Positions 14,301 through 26,463 of a DNA stretch of 64,000 nt are shown here, in pieces. The position numbers and the translations under genes were made by a program. The DNA is from Cunninghamella blakesleeana (Eukaryota; Mucoromycota; Mucoromycetes; Mucorales; Cunninghamellaceae). Below the pieces are notes generated by a model. It saw only the letters and a program-made list of their open reading frames with translations. It searched no databases and was not told the origin of the DNA. The first letter of the stretch is position 1. Each line of letters begins with the position of its first letter. The DNA lies in assembly GCA_017871115.1 (NCBI GenBank), contig JAFCIZ010000006.1, positions 3,534,001 to 3,598,000 on the forward strand, written 5' to 3'.

Positions 14301-16379
14301 TCGTAAATCTCAAGAAAAGCAGCTCTGTGTAAAATTACCTGGCATTGATAATGTTTGGTCTGCACCATTCAATATTCAAGATATTGGTAAAATTCACGTT
14401 CGTTTAAATAGTACTGATGGATCTACTACGATGCTATTAAGGGTAGATACTATATTAGAAGATGCTACTATTTATATTGTATTAAGTAAAGAATCTGACA
14501 GTGAATGGCCATATTTATTCGTGAATAGAACAAATGAAGATATGTCATTTTATCAAGAGGTAAGAAAAAATTATAGTTTTTAAAAAAATAAAAGCACTAA
14601 TTTAATTATTTATACCTAATATCACCATAGCATCCAATGAATTCTATAAATGATGATTATAATTCAAGTTCTTATTCTCGTATGACTAAAATTAAAAGAT
14701 ACTTACTACCAGCTCACTCATCAATACCTTATTCATGGGATATGCCGGCAATCAAAGACAGAAGAATTATATTAAATGTGAATGGACGTGAAAGATCGAT
14801 TAATGTACAAGAAATTGGTAGTCAACTTCCTTTCCGACACATGGTAATTAATAAACACATGTATATATATTTTAAAAAAGGCAGATAATCAGTATTTTTT
14901 TTCTTTGCTCATTCGTTTATTTTAATCTCTTAATTAAATTAGACAAGAAGTGGTTATCAAACAATTACATCCATTGATATTAAAACAAAACATGGTATTC
15001 AACAAATTGTGGAGTTGTACCCTTACAAACAAGACAATAGTTTGTTTAGACCATTATCACCAAGCTCAAGCTCAATACGTAGTAATGATTCTTCATCATC
15101 GTTAGTCACCTCAGCTCGTGACGGATTTGAAACTATCGATGTAAAAACAATTACTTATGCAATCGTTCAAATTAAATTATCCCATATTGGTATTTCGGTT
15201 ATTAATAAACGACTTCAGGTAATAATAATAACGTTTCATAAAATTGATTAATATATACAAATATTAATATATACAAATATATAAATATGTATATATATAT
15301 ATATATAGGAACTTGCATACATAACATTTAGGGGTATGGAGATAAAGCTAACCGATTCCAACATGTATCAGTCTCTTCGCTGGAATATAAAATGGCTACA
15401 GGTAAGGCCAAAGTTAAAATAGAACAAGTAGATAAATGATATTTGGACTAATAATAGGATGAACAATATTAACTAATATCTATTATAGATTGATAATCAA
15501 CTATACAACACTATGTTTCCTATACTTTTGTATCCTACTAATATGACTAAAGAACCTGGTCAAGAAATACTACCAACCTTCCAACTAGCCCTTGATAGAG
15601 TAAAAGATGATTGTATGTACTTGTATATTCATATTTGTATTTTTATATAAAAAGAGTAATTACTGTCTTTACTTATCTTACTCTTTTTTCTCAAATTTTT
15701 AGCTCATGGTGTTTTATATTTCAAATACTTTACTGTATTATTACAAGAATTGAGTTTAGAAATGGATGAAGATTTTATCTATGAAGTAATTGATTTTGCA
15801 CATTTTGATGTTGCTGGTTGGAATACTATATCTGATGATAGGTAAAAATAAATATTATATATGTAATTTTTATTTGTTTTATTCTATTTAATTTAATTTA
15901 ATTTAATTTAATTTAAATTTACTCAAATTTACTGTAGAGTCTGGGAATATAGCACAGAGGTTCCAGATGCAAAACCTCAAGAAGATATTTCTCGCCTTTA
16001 CTTTGAAATATTAAGTATTCAGCCAATTCGATTTGAACTCTCATTCTTAAAAGGTGCTCAAGGAAATAGTCTAAATAAAAGCAATCAAAAAAATACACCC
16101 ATTACATTCTTTGTTAATATTTTAACAATGGCCATTGGGAATATAAATGTAAAGTAGATAATATAGAAATGAAAAAATATATTTATTTTTTTAATTAACT
16201 AAAATACTTCTTAATTAAAATAGAATGCTCCTGTTCGATTCAATGCTTTGGCAGTTGAAAATTTAATGGCTAATCAGACTGATTTAGCGAATCGTATTTA
16301 CATTCATTACAGTGATCAATTTTTCAATCAAATTCATAAAATGATAGGGTCGGCAGATTTTTTGGGAAATCCAGGTATA

Positions 16380-16440
<61 letters not shown>

Positions 16441-16949
16441 GAGTTTATATAATTATACTCACGTATATAATTACTTTTATTAAAAACCTTCTATAGTCGG
16501 CTTGTTCAGCAATTTAAGTTCAGGTGTTGCCGAATTATTTTATGAACCATATCAAGGCTTTATTATGAGCGATCGACCACAAGATTTAGGAATGGGAATT
16601 GCTAGAGTAAGATGAAATAAAATGAAAATAGTAGCAATTTTTTATTTGAATGGAATTGGTTGTTCATATATATATGTATTAAATAGGGTTTTAGCGGTTT
16701 TGTTCGTAAGAGTGTCTTCGGCGTTACTGACAGTTTCACTAAGTTTACCGGAAGTATTGGTAAAGGGTTATCAGCTGCTACTATGGATAGAGAATATCAG
16801 GATCGCAGAAGAATGAATATGGCAAGAAATAAACCAAGGCATGCTTTAGTTGGCGTTGCTCAAGGTGCTAATTATTTTGCTAATAGTCTTGCTAGTGGAG
16901 TTACAGGTCTTGTTGTAAGTGGAATCCTATAACTAATATTTATTTGAAC

Positions 16950-16988
<39 letters not shown>

Positions 16989-17775
16989 TATATATGTATA
17001 TTAATAGACACAACCAATGGAAGGAGCATCAAAAGAAGGTTTTGGCGGTTTCTTTGCAGGTGTTGGAAAAGGATTAGTTGGGTAATATATATAGAATATA
17101 CCAAGTTTTATTTAAACTTATTATTTTCGTTTATTTATATATTTTATTAATTAAATTAAATTGAATCATTTTAGAGCTGTTACAAAACCAGTTGTTGGTG
17201 TTTTTGATCTTGCAAGTAATGTAACAGAAGGAATTCGTAATACAACAACAGTATCTGATACCAATGACATTGAAAGAATTCGATTTCCAAGATTTATTGG
17301 TGAATCAGGTGTATTAAAAGTACGTATATATAAATAATAATAGAACTATATCATTTATTTTTCCATCATTGATTGATTTTTTTATTTATATATGTTTTAA
17401 AAATAGCCATATTCAATAAGAGAAGCTCAAGGACAAAATTGGTTAAAGGATGTCAACGGAGGAAAATACACAGAAGACAACTATATTGCTCACTGTCATT
17501 TACAACAAAATGATCGAGTAGCGATGTTAACATCCAATAGACTAATGCTATTACGTACCCAACAGCTAAACGTAGAATGGCAAGAACCTTTTACCGATAT
17601 TCAAACTATTAAATGTGAACCTACAGGTATTGCAATTTATTTACGTAGCATGAGTTGGGAACCTTTTTTGATTATACCTGAAAAATCAACCCGAGAATGG
17701 TTCTTTAAAAAAATAGAAGAAACAGTTGTACAATATAATGTAGTAAGAAGTCAATATAACAAAGATAAATTTTAA
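4801..17775 (+). CDS. VPS13: VPS13 bridge-like lipid transfer protein
   Basis: About 33 exons join to roughly 3,300 residues. Exon 10 alone (about 7874-11448) encodes near 1,190. The N-terminus [18 protein letters not shown] starts the chorein domain. The extended chorein region follows in exons 2-9 ([25 protein letters not shown]). The long middle forms the hydrophobic-groove rod and carries acidic and Gln-rich inserts. The VAB adaptor-binding region spans about 11.5-15.2 kb ([10 protein letters not shown] at about 13650). The ATG2_C-like helices ([20 protein letters not shown]) are at 16.7-17.2 kb, and a PH-like C-terminus ends at 17775. VPS13 moves phospholipids between organelles at contact sites. 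The gene looks intact. Introns hold a T40A18 tract, an AAT array and TTTAA repeats. It is the best supported call in the window. Confidence 0.95.
16383..16440. repeat. T40-A18 homopolymer junction in a VPS13 intron
   Basis: Forty T are followed directly by eighteen A, inside the intron between the exons ending near 16374 and starting near 16497. The junction is a perfect palindrome over at least 36 bases. The lengths may be affected by sequencing error. Confidence 0.9.
16955..16988. repeat. AAT trinucleotide microsatellite in a VPS13 intron
   Basis: About ten tandem ATA/AAT units lie just 3' of a splice donor in the intron at about 16915-17008. Similar arrays recur in introns and spacers of this window. 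Confidence 0.85.
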
Positions 17776-18027
17776 ATATAATTACGTACTTTTATAAAAT
17801 TTTATTGTAATGCCTTTTTTTTTATATAAATGGAATTTTTCATATGCAGCCATTACTAATTCGACCAATAAAATTATTTTTTTTTGATTTTTAAAATCAC
17901 ATGCAAATTATTTTAAGCAAACGATTAAATATTTTTTTTTTACTCTTTCGTTGTTTATCTTCATTTTGAAATAAAAAAATACTATTATTATTATTATTAT
18001 TATTATTATTGTTATTGTTATTATTGA

Positions 18028-18125
18028 ATGGATTTAAAGACAGCCAGTACTCAGAAAGGCATTGTTCAAACGGCTGTATCAGTTTCTAAAGAAGTGACAT
18101 CTTTCTGGACTAATGTACAAAACAG

Positions 18126-18162
<37 letters not shown>

Positions 18163-18386
18163 TATATTATAGTTCTTTTTTAACGCAACATACCATTATA
18201 TTTGTTTTATTTTAATAGAAATTGTATAATAATTTTTTAAGTACAACATCCAATCGTAAAGCCTATTATCAGCATATTCTCAAAGTAGCTACTAATTATG
18301 AACAATGGGCAGAAGCAGCAGCCATATTAGACGAGTATGATGGTAGAGAAGCTATTAAAAAATGCAATAATAATAATAATAATAAT

Positions 18387-18423
<37 letters not shown>

Positions 18424-21256
18424 GAATAAATAAAACATCGAGAGTAAGACAGCTGTATTTATTAATTTAATTTATTCTTTTTCTATACATATATTAAATA
18501 ATAAAAGGTAGTGGTGCGTGGAAAAAAGAGTTAAAATCAAATGAATATGACTGGGAATTGGTTTTAAATCGTTTAAATCAATTAAAAAGTGTTAGTGATC
18601 AAGAGAGTCCAAGTGCAATGATATTTCAACTGAGGACTAGTTTAGCAAGGAACCTTGGTGATATGAACAATCCAAAGGTATAGGAGGGGGGGGGGGTTAT
18701 TTTTTTCTCTTTTTTTTGCTATTTTGTAAAATAAATGATGATATAATCTAACATTTTAATATTTTTCTTTGGTAAAAGTTATATTCTCACTCAAGAGTTG
18801 GGACAAAGACACTTATATCATCTTATATTGAAGAAGTTACTAAGCAATTAAATTGGATATGCGACGAATCAAGTGAATTGGATTTTAAAACTAAACATGA
18901 TTTATTTATGAATATTCGACAAAGTTTTGGTAGAACAGCTTTACTTTTAAGTGGAGGTGGAACTTTGGGTAAAAAAGATAATACGACAAAAAAATACTTG
19001 ACATTTTGAAGGACATTGATTATATTCTTGAAATATTTACCTATTTAGGATTGTATCACCTTGGTGTCTTAAAATGCTTATTCAATGCAGGTCTTTTACC
19101 CAGAATTATATCTGGTGCTTCCAGTGGAAGTATTATGGCTTCACTATTATGTACAAAAACTTCAGAGGAAATTGCTACTATGTTTGACCCAACCACAGTG
19201 AAGCTGGTAAAATTTATAAAATACAATATACATATATACGTGCATAACTTTTTATTATTGCTATCATTACATCACTGTTCATTCATTTATCCATTCATTT
19301 ATTTATTTTAAAAAACAACAACACAAAATAATTATATAGGACGTATTTGAAAGGGAAGGGTATCCGGATACACCATTTATGAGACTTAAAAGATTATTAT
19401 CAGTGGGACAGTTATACGATGTCGACATTTTAACCGAGGCGATGAGAGCTAATTTAGGTGATCTCACTTTTCAGGTAATATATATATTACAATATATTTA
19501 TATAAAATAAGAATAATTATAAATGTATAGTTATACTAATCTATATATACTTACATGTATACTTATATCTGTACTTGTATCTGTATACTATAAACTAATT
19601 AGGAGGCATTCAATAGAACGAGATGGATATTAAATATAACTGTAAGCTCATCAACAGTTTATGATATGCCAAGGTTATTAAATTATCTAACTGCTCCTGA
19701 TGTGGTAAGACATATATATATGTATATAATTATAATTAAAATCGTCACTGTACTATTTTATAAATAATAATACTAATAGCGCATTTCTTAATATAGTTAG
19801 TTTGGTCTGCTGTGTAAATATAATATATATATAGTTATCGTATTAACAATAATTGTGAAAGTTGTTAGATATTGATGTATATATGTATTTTTTTTATAGT
19901 GCTGCTTCATGTGCTGTTCCTATATTTTACGGATCTACACCACTATATGCTAAAGATAAAAACGGGAATATCGTACCTTGGAATCCAAGTGGTAAGCAAT
20001 ATATCATGCAGATTATTTAAATAATAGGCATAAACACTGGTTGGTAATTTTATTTTTATCCTTATTAATAATATTAAAAATTAGATCAATTATATATCGA
20101 TGGCTCTGTTGAAAAGTAAATTGTTACATAGAAAATAAATATAGCAACTACTACACTATAACTCTAGTTGAAAATTAAACTCTATTAACATGCATATATT
20201 CTTTCTTTTTCGCTATTTTTTTAAAAAATAATAATATTTTAGTGACTTGCCAATGAATAGGCTATCAGAATTGTTTAGTGTAAATCATTTTATTGTTTGC
20301 CAGGGTAAATGAACAAAACATGAATATATCACAATATATAATATATCACTAATTTACATTATTTATTTATTTTTTATTTATTTTTAAACATAATTAGTTA
20401 ATCCACATGTTATACCTTTCCTTCAGAAATCAAATACAACGTCTTCAACTCGTCGTGCCGTAGGTTTTGCAATGCATCTCGCTAAATCTGAAATATTACA
20501 CCGTTGTAATCAGGTAATAATGATAACAATAATAATACTAATAAAGTTAATTGAAGTATATATAATGTTTTTTAATAAATGGAATACTAACTTGTATAGC
20601 AATTGATCTAGCTTACTGAATTAGGTGTTTTTCCATCTCTATTTTCGAAAATACAAGCCATCATGTCACAAAAATATTCCGGAGATATTACCATCGTGCC
20701 TGATATTAGTTACGCTGGCTTCTTAAAAGTACTATCAAATCCTACATGTGATGATGTTGCACATGCTATTATTCAAGGTGAACGTGCAACATGGCCAAGT
20801 AAGTACATTTATAGAATTTAATAATAAAAATAATCAGTATAACTTACAATATATATATCTAAAGGGTTTATTGACTTTTTTTTTAAATTTTTTTTTTTTT
20901 CGTTTTTATAAGAAATGTCTGTAATTAAGAACCACTTACAAATAGAATTAACAGTTGACGCTATACTCTATCGATTGCGTTTACGACATATTTCTCAAAT
21001 ATCATCGCCTCCAAGACCTCGCCCTCAATTAGAATCAAGATCAACTTCGCTTTTAACAATTACTAGAGCAAACTCGGCAGGAACTTTAGATAGAATAATA
21101 GAAGATAAAGCAAAACACAGTTTTTATGACGAAAACGATGAAAAAGAAAAGAAAATGAATATTAGAAAGGCTAACCATAGGAAGAAATCCTCTGTACCTG
21201 ACAATAAGATTCGTAAATTGACAAAACGTGAATTATGGATGACATCTACCAGTTAA
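18028..21256 (+). CDS. Patatin-domain triacylglycerol lipase (Tgl3/4/5-SDP1 type)
   Basis: About a dozen exons encode a DUF3336-type N-terminal region (YYQHILKVATNYEQWAEAA, SNEYDWELVLNRL) followed by a patatin domain. The catalytic features are present: oxyanion loop LLLSGGGTLG, nucleophile elbow GASSGS (Gly-x-Ser-x-Gly), SAVAASCAVP, and the catalytic Asp in YIDGSVE. Homologous fungal and plant enzymes hydrolyse triacylglycerol in lipid droplets, and some also have lysophospholipid acyltransferase activity. After LDEYD the donor is the GT at 18343-18344. The acceptor at 18507 gives LDEYDGSGAWK, so the Asn-repeat reading beyond 18343 is intronic. A 17-base micro-exon (19797-19813) encodes LVWSA. 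The C-terminal 113 residues are basic and poorly conserved. It lies 250 bases downstream of VPS13 in the same direction. Confidence 0.88.
18363..18424. repeat. AAT trinucleotide array inside a lipase intron
   Basis: About twenty AAT units, interrupted once by ATT, lie within the intron at 18343-18507. Read as protein they would add a poly-Asn tail and a stop, which is why this segment is best placed in the intron. Confidence 0.85.
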
Positions 21257-22341
21257 AGATATACTCTAGAAAAGTAAAGAAATTAATATATTTATATATG
21301 TATATCCCGTTAAAAGATACTTAACTAATAGCGATTATTTTTAATAAAGTTTTTCATTAATACCTCATTTTCTCCACTACTCTCATAACGAAAAAGATCA
21401 TATACATGCATATTCCTATTTGGTTTTATTTGTAAAAATCGAACATACTCGGATAAATTTAATTCTTTTTTATTTGCATAATCTTTTTGATCAATTAAAA
21501 GTAAAAAAATAACATTTCAAAGGGATACGCTTGGAAAAGTTCAAATTTTTTAGTTTTTTAAAGGCTTTTTTTAAAATATATTTTTTTTATACTACAATTA
21601 TATAACAAACTCTTGTTCAAGTAAACTGTGTGCTTATATTTATTGAGACATATTAAACTATGGGTTCTATTATAAAAAACTTTAAAAAATATTAGGATCT
21701 GCGGAATTTTAAAATTTCGAAAAAAAAAAAAAAGCATCTTAAAGCTTGCTTTATACCAAGATCTCTATTCAAATTTATTATAAAGTTATTCATTTTAAAA
21801 CATGGATTTTTTCTCTTAATTGTAAAGAGGTGAATCGTGATATTTTTTGGTATATTATATGAAAAAACTAATAAAAAAAAAGAGTTTGGAAATTTTAATT
21901 TTCAACTTGAAAAATTGGCTTTTTACAGCTAAAAAGTGAAAAAGGATATTCCCTGAATTTTATTTTTTCAAATTTTGAGATGGTCTAAGTTTTTTAAAAG
22001 CTTATCTTCACTTTATTATCTTTATATAGTTTTACATCGATTCATCAATAAAAGATATTTTAAAAAGAAAAGAAATAAATGGTTTTTCTTAATAAGTTTG
22101 GAAAAAAAAAATAGTAGTAATTTTTACTTATTATATAATTACTACATAAAAAAAAAACTTTGTATTTACATTGACGTTTAGTACACATTTTTATGATAAT
22201 AAGATTCATCATCATTTTATTTTTTATATGGTGTAATATATATTAAAAAAAAAAAAAACTCTATGATGTTAAATTATTTTTTTTAAAAAAACTGTACAAA
22301 AGATGATATTATATTTTTTCCTTTTATAAATATATAAAAAA
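21257..22341. other. Convergent intergenic spacer, no gene seen
   Basis: This is about 1.1 kb between the stop codons of the lipase and uL24m genes. It is extremely AT-rich, with many A and T runs of 7-13 bases. The longest open frame (21975-22181) is Lys/Phe/Tyr-rich in a way expected by chance at this composition. I see no RNA gene or repeat unit. Confidence 0.6.
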
Positions 22342-22873
22342 TTAAATTTGTGATTTATATTTCTGTTTATGAATGTTGCGTAATTCTCTAACTAAATCGG
22401 ATGGTACAGGAGGTTCGGTAGTAGAAGGAGTATAAGTGACTTTTAGTGAATCATCTGGTGAAGTTGTAAAGAGTTCTTCTCCACTATTATCATTATATTT
22501 TCGTACAGGCTTAGGAATTTCGATATCAGTATTTTTTACAAATCGAGACCACCGTTGTACTACACGTCCATCTCCAAGTGTTTTTTCGACTTTTTTACGA
22601 TCAATTCTAGTAGGAATTCTATCAAAAACAATATATATATCAATACATTATCTATAGCATTTTAATCATCTTATTTTCTTTGAGGATATATAATTTTGCT
22701 TTTGAACACTTACTGAGTATCAGGATGAAGTAACATAACATTGGACACATGAATAGGTAACTCTTTTCTCATAATACCTTCAGGTGCAGCTTGTTGTTGT
22801 GGTACATGTTTTTTTGCCTATATATAATTGTAAAATATAATATATTTTCTTGTCATTAATAAGCTTTTATTAT

Positions 22874-22940
<67 letters not shown>

Positions 22941-23270
22941 CATATTATATTATTTATATTACATACCAATTTTTTGCCTTCAACAATAACTGTATTAGTG
23001 CTACGATTGACGCTTTTAACTTCACCAATAGTATCTTTATCTTTACCGGCAATAATAGCAACCTATTTCATAAAAAAGAATATTATATTTATTTTTATTA
23101 GTATTGCTGGCATTAGTTTATATTATAAAATAATATATCTATTATATATATATTATATTCACCTTATCACCAGTAACAATGTTCCAATGTGGTAATCTAT
23201 CTTTAGGGTGTACCCATTGTGTTTTTGTAAATACTCTTGAACTAACACCTTGTGCCTTAAATCGATGCAT
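22342..23270 (-). CDS. Mitochondrial ribosomal protein uL24m (bacterial L24 type, yeast Mrpl40)
   Basis: Four exons read in frame from the ATG at 23270 (MHRFKAQGVSSR) to the stop at 22342. The KOW motif of L24 proteins is plain: VTGDKVAIIAGKDKDTIGEV, followed by VNRSTNTVIVEGKKL. The remainder, with HVSNVMLLHPDTQ, RIDRKK and VVQRWSRFVKNTDIEIPKP, matches fungal mitochondrial L24 rather than the cytosolic uL24. The product would be a component of the mitochondrial large subunit near the exit tunnel. No separate presequence is obvious, but the N-terminus is basic. It is divergent from LSM3. Confidence 0.85.
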
Positions 23271-23972
23271 ATTTATTTATTATATCTATATATATCTATA
23301 TATTTAGTAAATGTATAATTGACAATTAAATATATATTTAATGGGTGTAAAAAAAGAAAAAAGAAATAGAAAAAAATATATGCACCCCTTTTAATTTTTT
23401 TTGAAATGACCAAGTGACTGTCGTTCGGTGGGGCTTAAAACATGTTGAAGGGTTGAAAAAGTTAAGTCTACAGCAGGAATTTTAAAACGATAAGTAATTT
23501 TAAATTTTTAAAAAATAAAATAATGCACACATTATTAATAATGAAACTCTTTGATGTAAAATGCTAACGAATAATAATAATTAATAATAAAAGCTTATAA
23601 TTGCTATTTGATAATTGACGAATCGTAAAAAAATAATAAAATAAAACCAATATTACCGGCATAATTTATTAGTGTTTTTAATGGATGTACTCTATATCTA
23701 AATATGAATCAGATATATACCAAGGACTCACAGATATTGTTTTTATGTTATATCAACCATTAACTGTCTAAGTACAAAAACACAAAAAGAATCAAGATTT
23801 CAATAAATTTCCAAATCTGGATTTCAAAAAAATTAGCAGTACCATTAGGTTATTTCAAATCTACATTAAAAAAATCCCAACTGATGTTTTTTTCATTTTT
23901 TTTTCACTATATATATATATATATATATATATTAATTTTAATAATAAATTTCATAACAACAATTCATAAAAC
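23271..23972. promoter_or_regulatory. Divergent promoter region uL24m / LSM3
   Basis: These 702 bases hold both 5' regions. An AT dinucleotide run (about 23909-23931) sits 40 bases before the LSM3 ATG. The rest is AT-rich without an open frame or recognised element. Confidence 0.45.
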
Positions 23973-24578
23973 ATGGCCGAAACTATCACCTCAAACAATG
24001 AAGTGGGAGCAGTAGAAGAACCATTAGATCTTGTCCGATTATCCTTAGATGAAAGAATATATGTTAAACTTAGAGGAGATAGAGAGTTACGTGGTGTTTT
24101 ACATGTAAACTATTACTATATAATAAAAAAAGACGTTTATATGTATGTTTATTAAAATACTTTATTACTAATATATATATATATATATATATGCTATTAT
24201 TTTTATTCAATATATAGGCTTATGATGGGCATTTAAATATGATTCTCGGTAATGTAGAGGAAATTATTACTATTGTAGACGTGAATGAAGAAACATATCA
24301 AGAAATTATTAGGGTAAAATGAAGGACAAAAAAAACAACTTAAAATCATTTTTTTTAAATATATATATATTAATTTTATCTATATAACCTGTATTTAATA
24401 GACTGTAAAACGAACTTTTGATATGTTATTTGTACGCGGAGACGGTGTTATCTTGGTAAGAATATTTAATATATGTATATATGTTTTGAATATCTGATAG
24501 AATATAAAAATAATAATATACCATTAATGTAATGTTATACACGTATATATATAGGTTTCTCCACCTTCAAGAACATAA
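23973..24578 (+). CDS. LSM3: U6 snRNA-associated Sm-like protein LSm3
   Basis: Four exons (23973-24104, 24218-24313, 24402-24455, 24555-24578) encode about 101 residues, the usual size. The Sm1 motif reads [21 protein letters not shown] and the Sm2 motif [14 protein letters not shown]. Both are complete, and the C-terminus SRT matches the family. LSm3 is a ring subunit in both Lsm2-8 (nuclear, binds U6 snRNA) and Lsm1-7 (cytoplasmic, mRNA decapping). All three introns have GTAA donors. The last coding exon is only 24 bases, including the stop. Confidence 0.96.
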
Positions 24579-24848
24579 AGCAAAAAAAAAAAAATTAAAA
24601 ACTTCCAATCCTATTTTTTATAAATATACATATACATATTATCACCAGCATTCCATAATATCTATATATTAAATAAAAAAGCAATCAACTATGTATATTT
24701 ATTTACAATATTAAAAAGATTTTAAAAATGGAAAAAGGTAGATGGTTGAAGTGAAAGGAAATGGGTGACGGGAGGATATTAGCAATAACAATAATATATA
24801 AATAAAAATGAGAGGGAAGAGGAAGAGAAAGAAGAGAAAGAATATAAA

Positions 24849-25946
24849 TTATTGTTTATTTGCAGTAATCCAACCACTTTCTATAAAAAAATCATATATA
24901 CGACTTGTTTTATTCACATCAATTTTAATCAACGCTCGTGTTGCCCTTCGTTTTAAAAAGCCTTGTTTTGCATATTCTTTTAAAATGGTATCTTTGATGA
25001 CAATATAAGGTTTAGGTAAAAGACGTAGAGTAGAACATAGTATTTTTTCCTCAGGTGATAACAATTCAATTCCGTCAGCATTTGAAATATCCAATGGATT
25101 AGCAGGCTTACGACCAATTACAGGAGGTGGAGTAGGTGGAGTAGGTGGTGCTATTGGCTTTGATATAGGTCGATTCGGTAATAGCACTGTAGTAGAAGGT
25201 TTAGATGAAGATGAAGGAGAGTTTGTTGGTGCTGCTGTTGTTGATGTTGTAGAAGATGAAAAGGATGATGTTGATGGGATCTGATTTGTAATGGTTTCTA
25301 ACCTTCTTAAAACTGTATGGTTATTATTATTATTATTATAATTATCTATAGAATGGTGATTAGGATTTAATTGTAAGCGATCATTCGCATTTTGTAAAGA
25401 GAGCTGTAATTGTTGAATACGTTGTTGTTTATCCAGTTCATACTGTTCACCTTGTTTGATAGTACATACACCAGCTTTACATCGCCATTCCTGTAATTTA
25501 TGAATCCTTTCCCTTAATTCTTGTTCTTTCACTAATCCTTGTACAAAAGCCTTATAATCGGCTGCTGTTTGTAAACGACAAAACACTTTTGTCTCTTGGT
25601 TGATTTTTTTTTCAATTTTTGATTTTTTTCTTTCAGACGCTCGTTGAGATTTAAAATGTAACCAATGTCTTTCAAAGATAAACTGTTTGCATTCCATTCG
25701 ACGATCCAGTCGTGAGTTATATATATCCAACATGGTTAATTTTAATTGTGTATCTTCATTGTCATCGTCTTCATAAAAAGCTAAATCTTTAATCCATTGC
25801 TCTGCGTCATTCATATATTCCACTTCAAATTCTTTTCTTTTTGGCATATATCCTTGAATTTCATGGTAGGCTGGCCCACTGATATATTTTTTCTCTGTTT
25901 TTGATCGCTGTATAATTGTATTATTGTCATTATTACTATCATTCAT
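24849..25946 (-). CDS. ADA2-like transcriptional adaptor, C-terminal half only
   Basis: One uninterrupted frame of 365 residues from the ATG at 25946. It begins close to HEIQGYMPKRKEFEVEY, which in Ada2 lies after the SANT domain. It continues with LKLTMLDIYNSRLDRRMECK and KVFCRLQTAADYKAF, then a low-complexity Asn/Ser/Pro linker (about residues 205-275). A SWIRM domain ends the protein (LLSPEEKILCSTLRLLPKPY, IKIDVNKTSRIYDF). Ada2 couples Gcn5 acetyltransferase to SAGA/ADA complexes through its ZZ zinc finger and SANT domain. Neither is present here, and the 500 bases upstream contain no exon that could supply them. It may be a short paralogue, a 5'-truncated copy, or a gene with a distant first exon. 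The frame is intact, so selection probably still acts on it. Confidence 0.8.
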   Translation of the reverse strand: MNDSNNDNNTIIQRSKTEKKYISGPAYHEIQGYMPKRKEFEVEYMNDAEQWIKDLAFYEDDDNEDTQLKLTMLDIYNSRLDRRMECKQFIFERHWLHFKSQRASERKKSKIEKKINQETKVFCRLQTAADYKAFVQGLVKEQELRERIHKLQEWRCKAGVCTIKQGEQYELDKQQRIQQLQLSLQNANDRLQLNPNHHSIDNYNNNNNNHTVLRRLETITNQIPSTSSFSSSTTSTTAAPTNSPSSSSKPSTTVLLPNRPISKPIAPPTPPTPPPVIGRKPANPLDISNADGIELLSPEEKILCSTLRLLPKPYIVIKDTILKEYAKQGFLKRRATRALIKIDVNKTSRIYDFFIESGWITANKQ

Positions 25947-26463
25947 TATTAAAAAATGAAAGAAAGAAAATAACACACATAAATATATGTATATTTGTAT
26001 TTATATATTTTTATATATCTAAAAAAAAAATTAAAAAATAAAAAGTATTAGTAAAAGAAGAAAGAGAAAGAAAGAAAAGAGATATATCTTTTATTTTTTA
26101 AAAAATCGGAGATGCAATTTTTATAATCCTTATATTTCAGTTTAAATTTGAAATATGATATTCCTTCCTTCCCTTTACATAATAAATCAGGTAATTATAT
26201 AAACTATTGATACTATTATTAAAAATAAAAGTAGATACGTTCAATTTTTATTGTATAATTATATAAAGCAACAACATTTTATATTATAAATAATGATAAA
26301 AAGCAAATGATGAATGGATGGATGATTGGATGGATGGATTTTTTTTTCATGGATGGATATGTATTTGAAGAACTGTGACGAATGATATATGACAATTATA
26401 CTAATATTCAAATAATAAATATTAAATATTAAATATATATCTATATATAAAATAAAAGGAACC
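25947..26463. promoter_or_regulatory. Divergent region ADA2-like / RPP2 with GGAT repeats
   Basis: These 517 bases separate two divergent genes. At about 26305-26358 there is a run of GATG and GGAT units, 105-160 bases before the RPP2 ATG. Nothing in the minus-strand reading resembles a ZZ finger or SANT exon. The region nearest RPP2 is an AT repeat ending in an AAAGGAACC context before the ATG. Confidence 0.5.

Noticed and set aside
18340..18425. Poly-Asn C-terminus of a short plus-strand protein
   Set aside because: A GT donor at 18343 and the family-conserved continuation at 18508 show that this segment is intronic.
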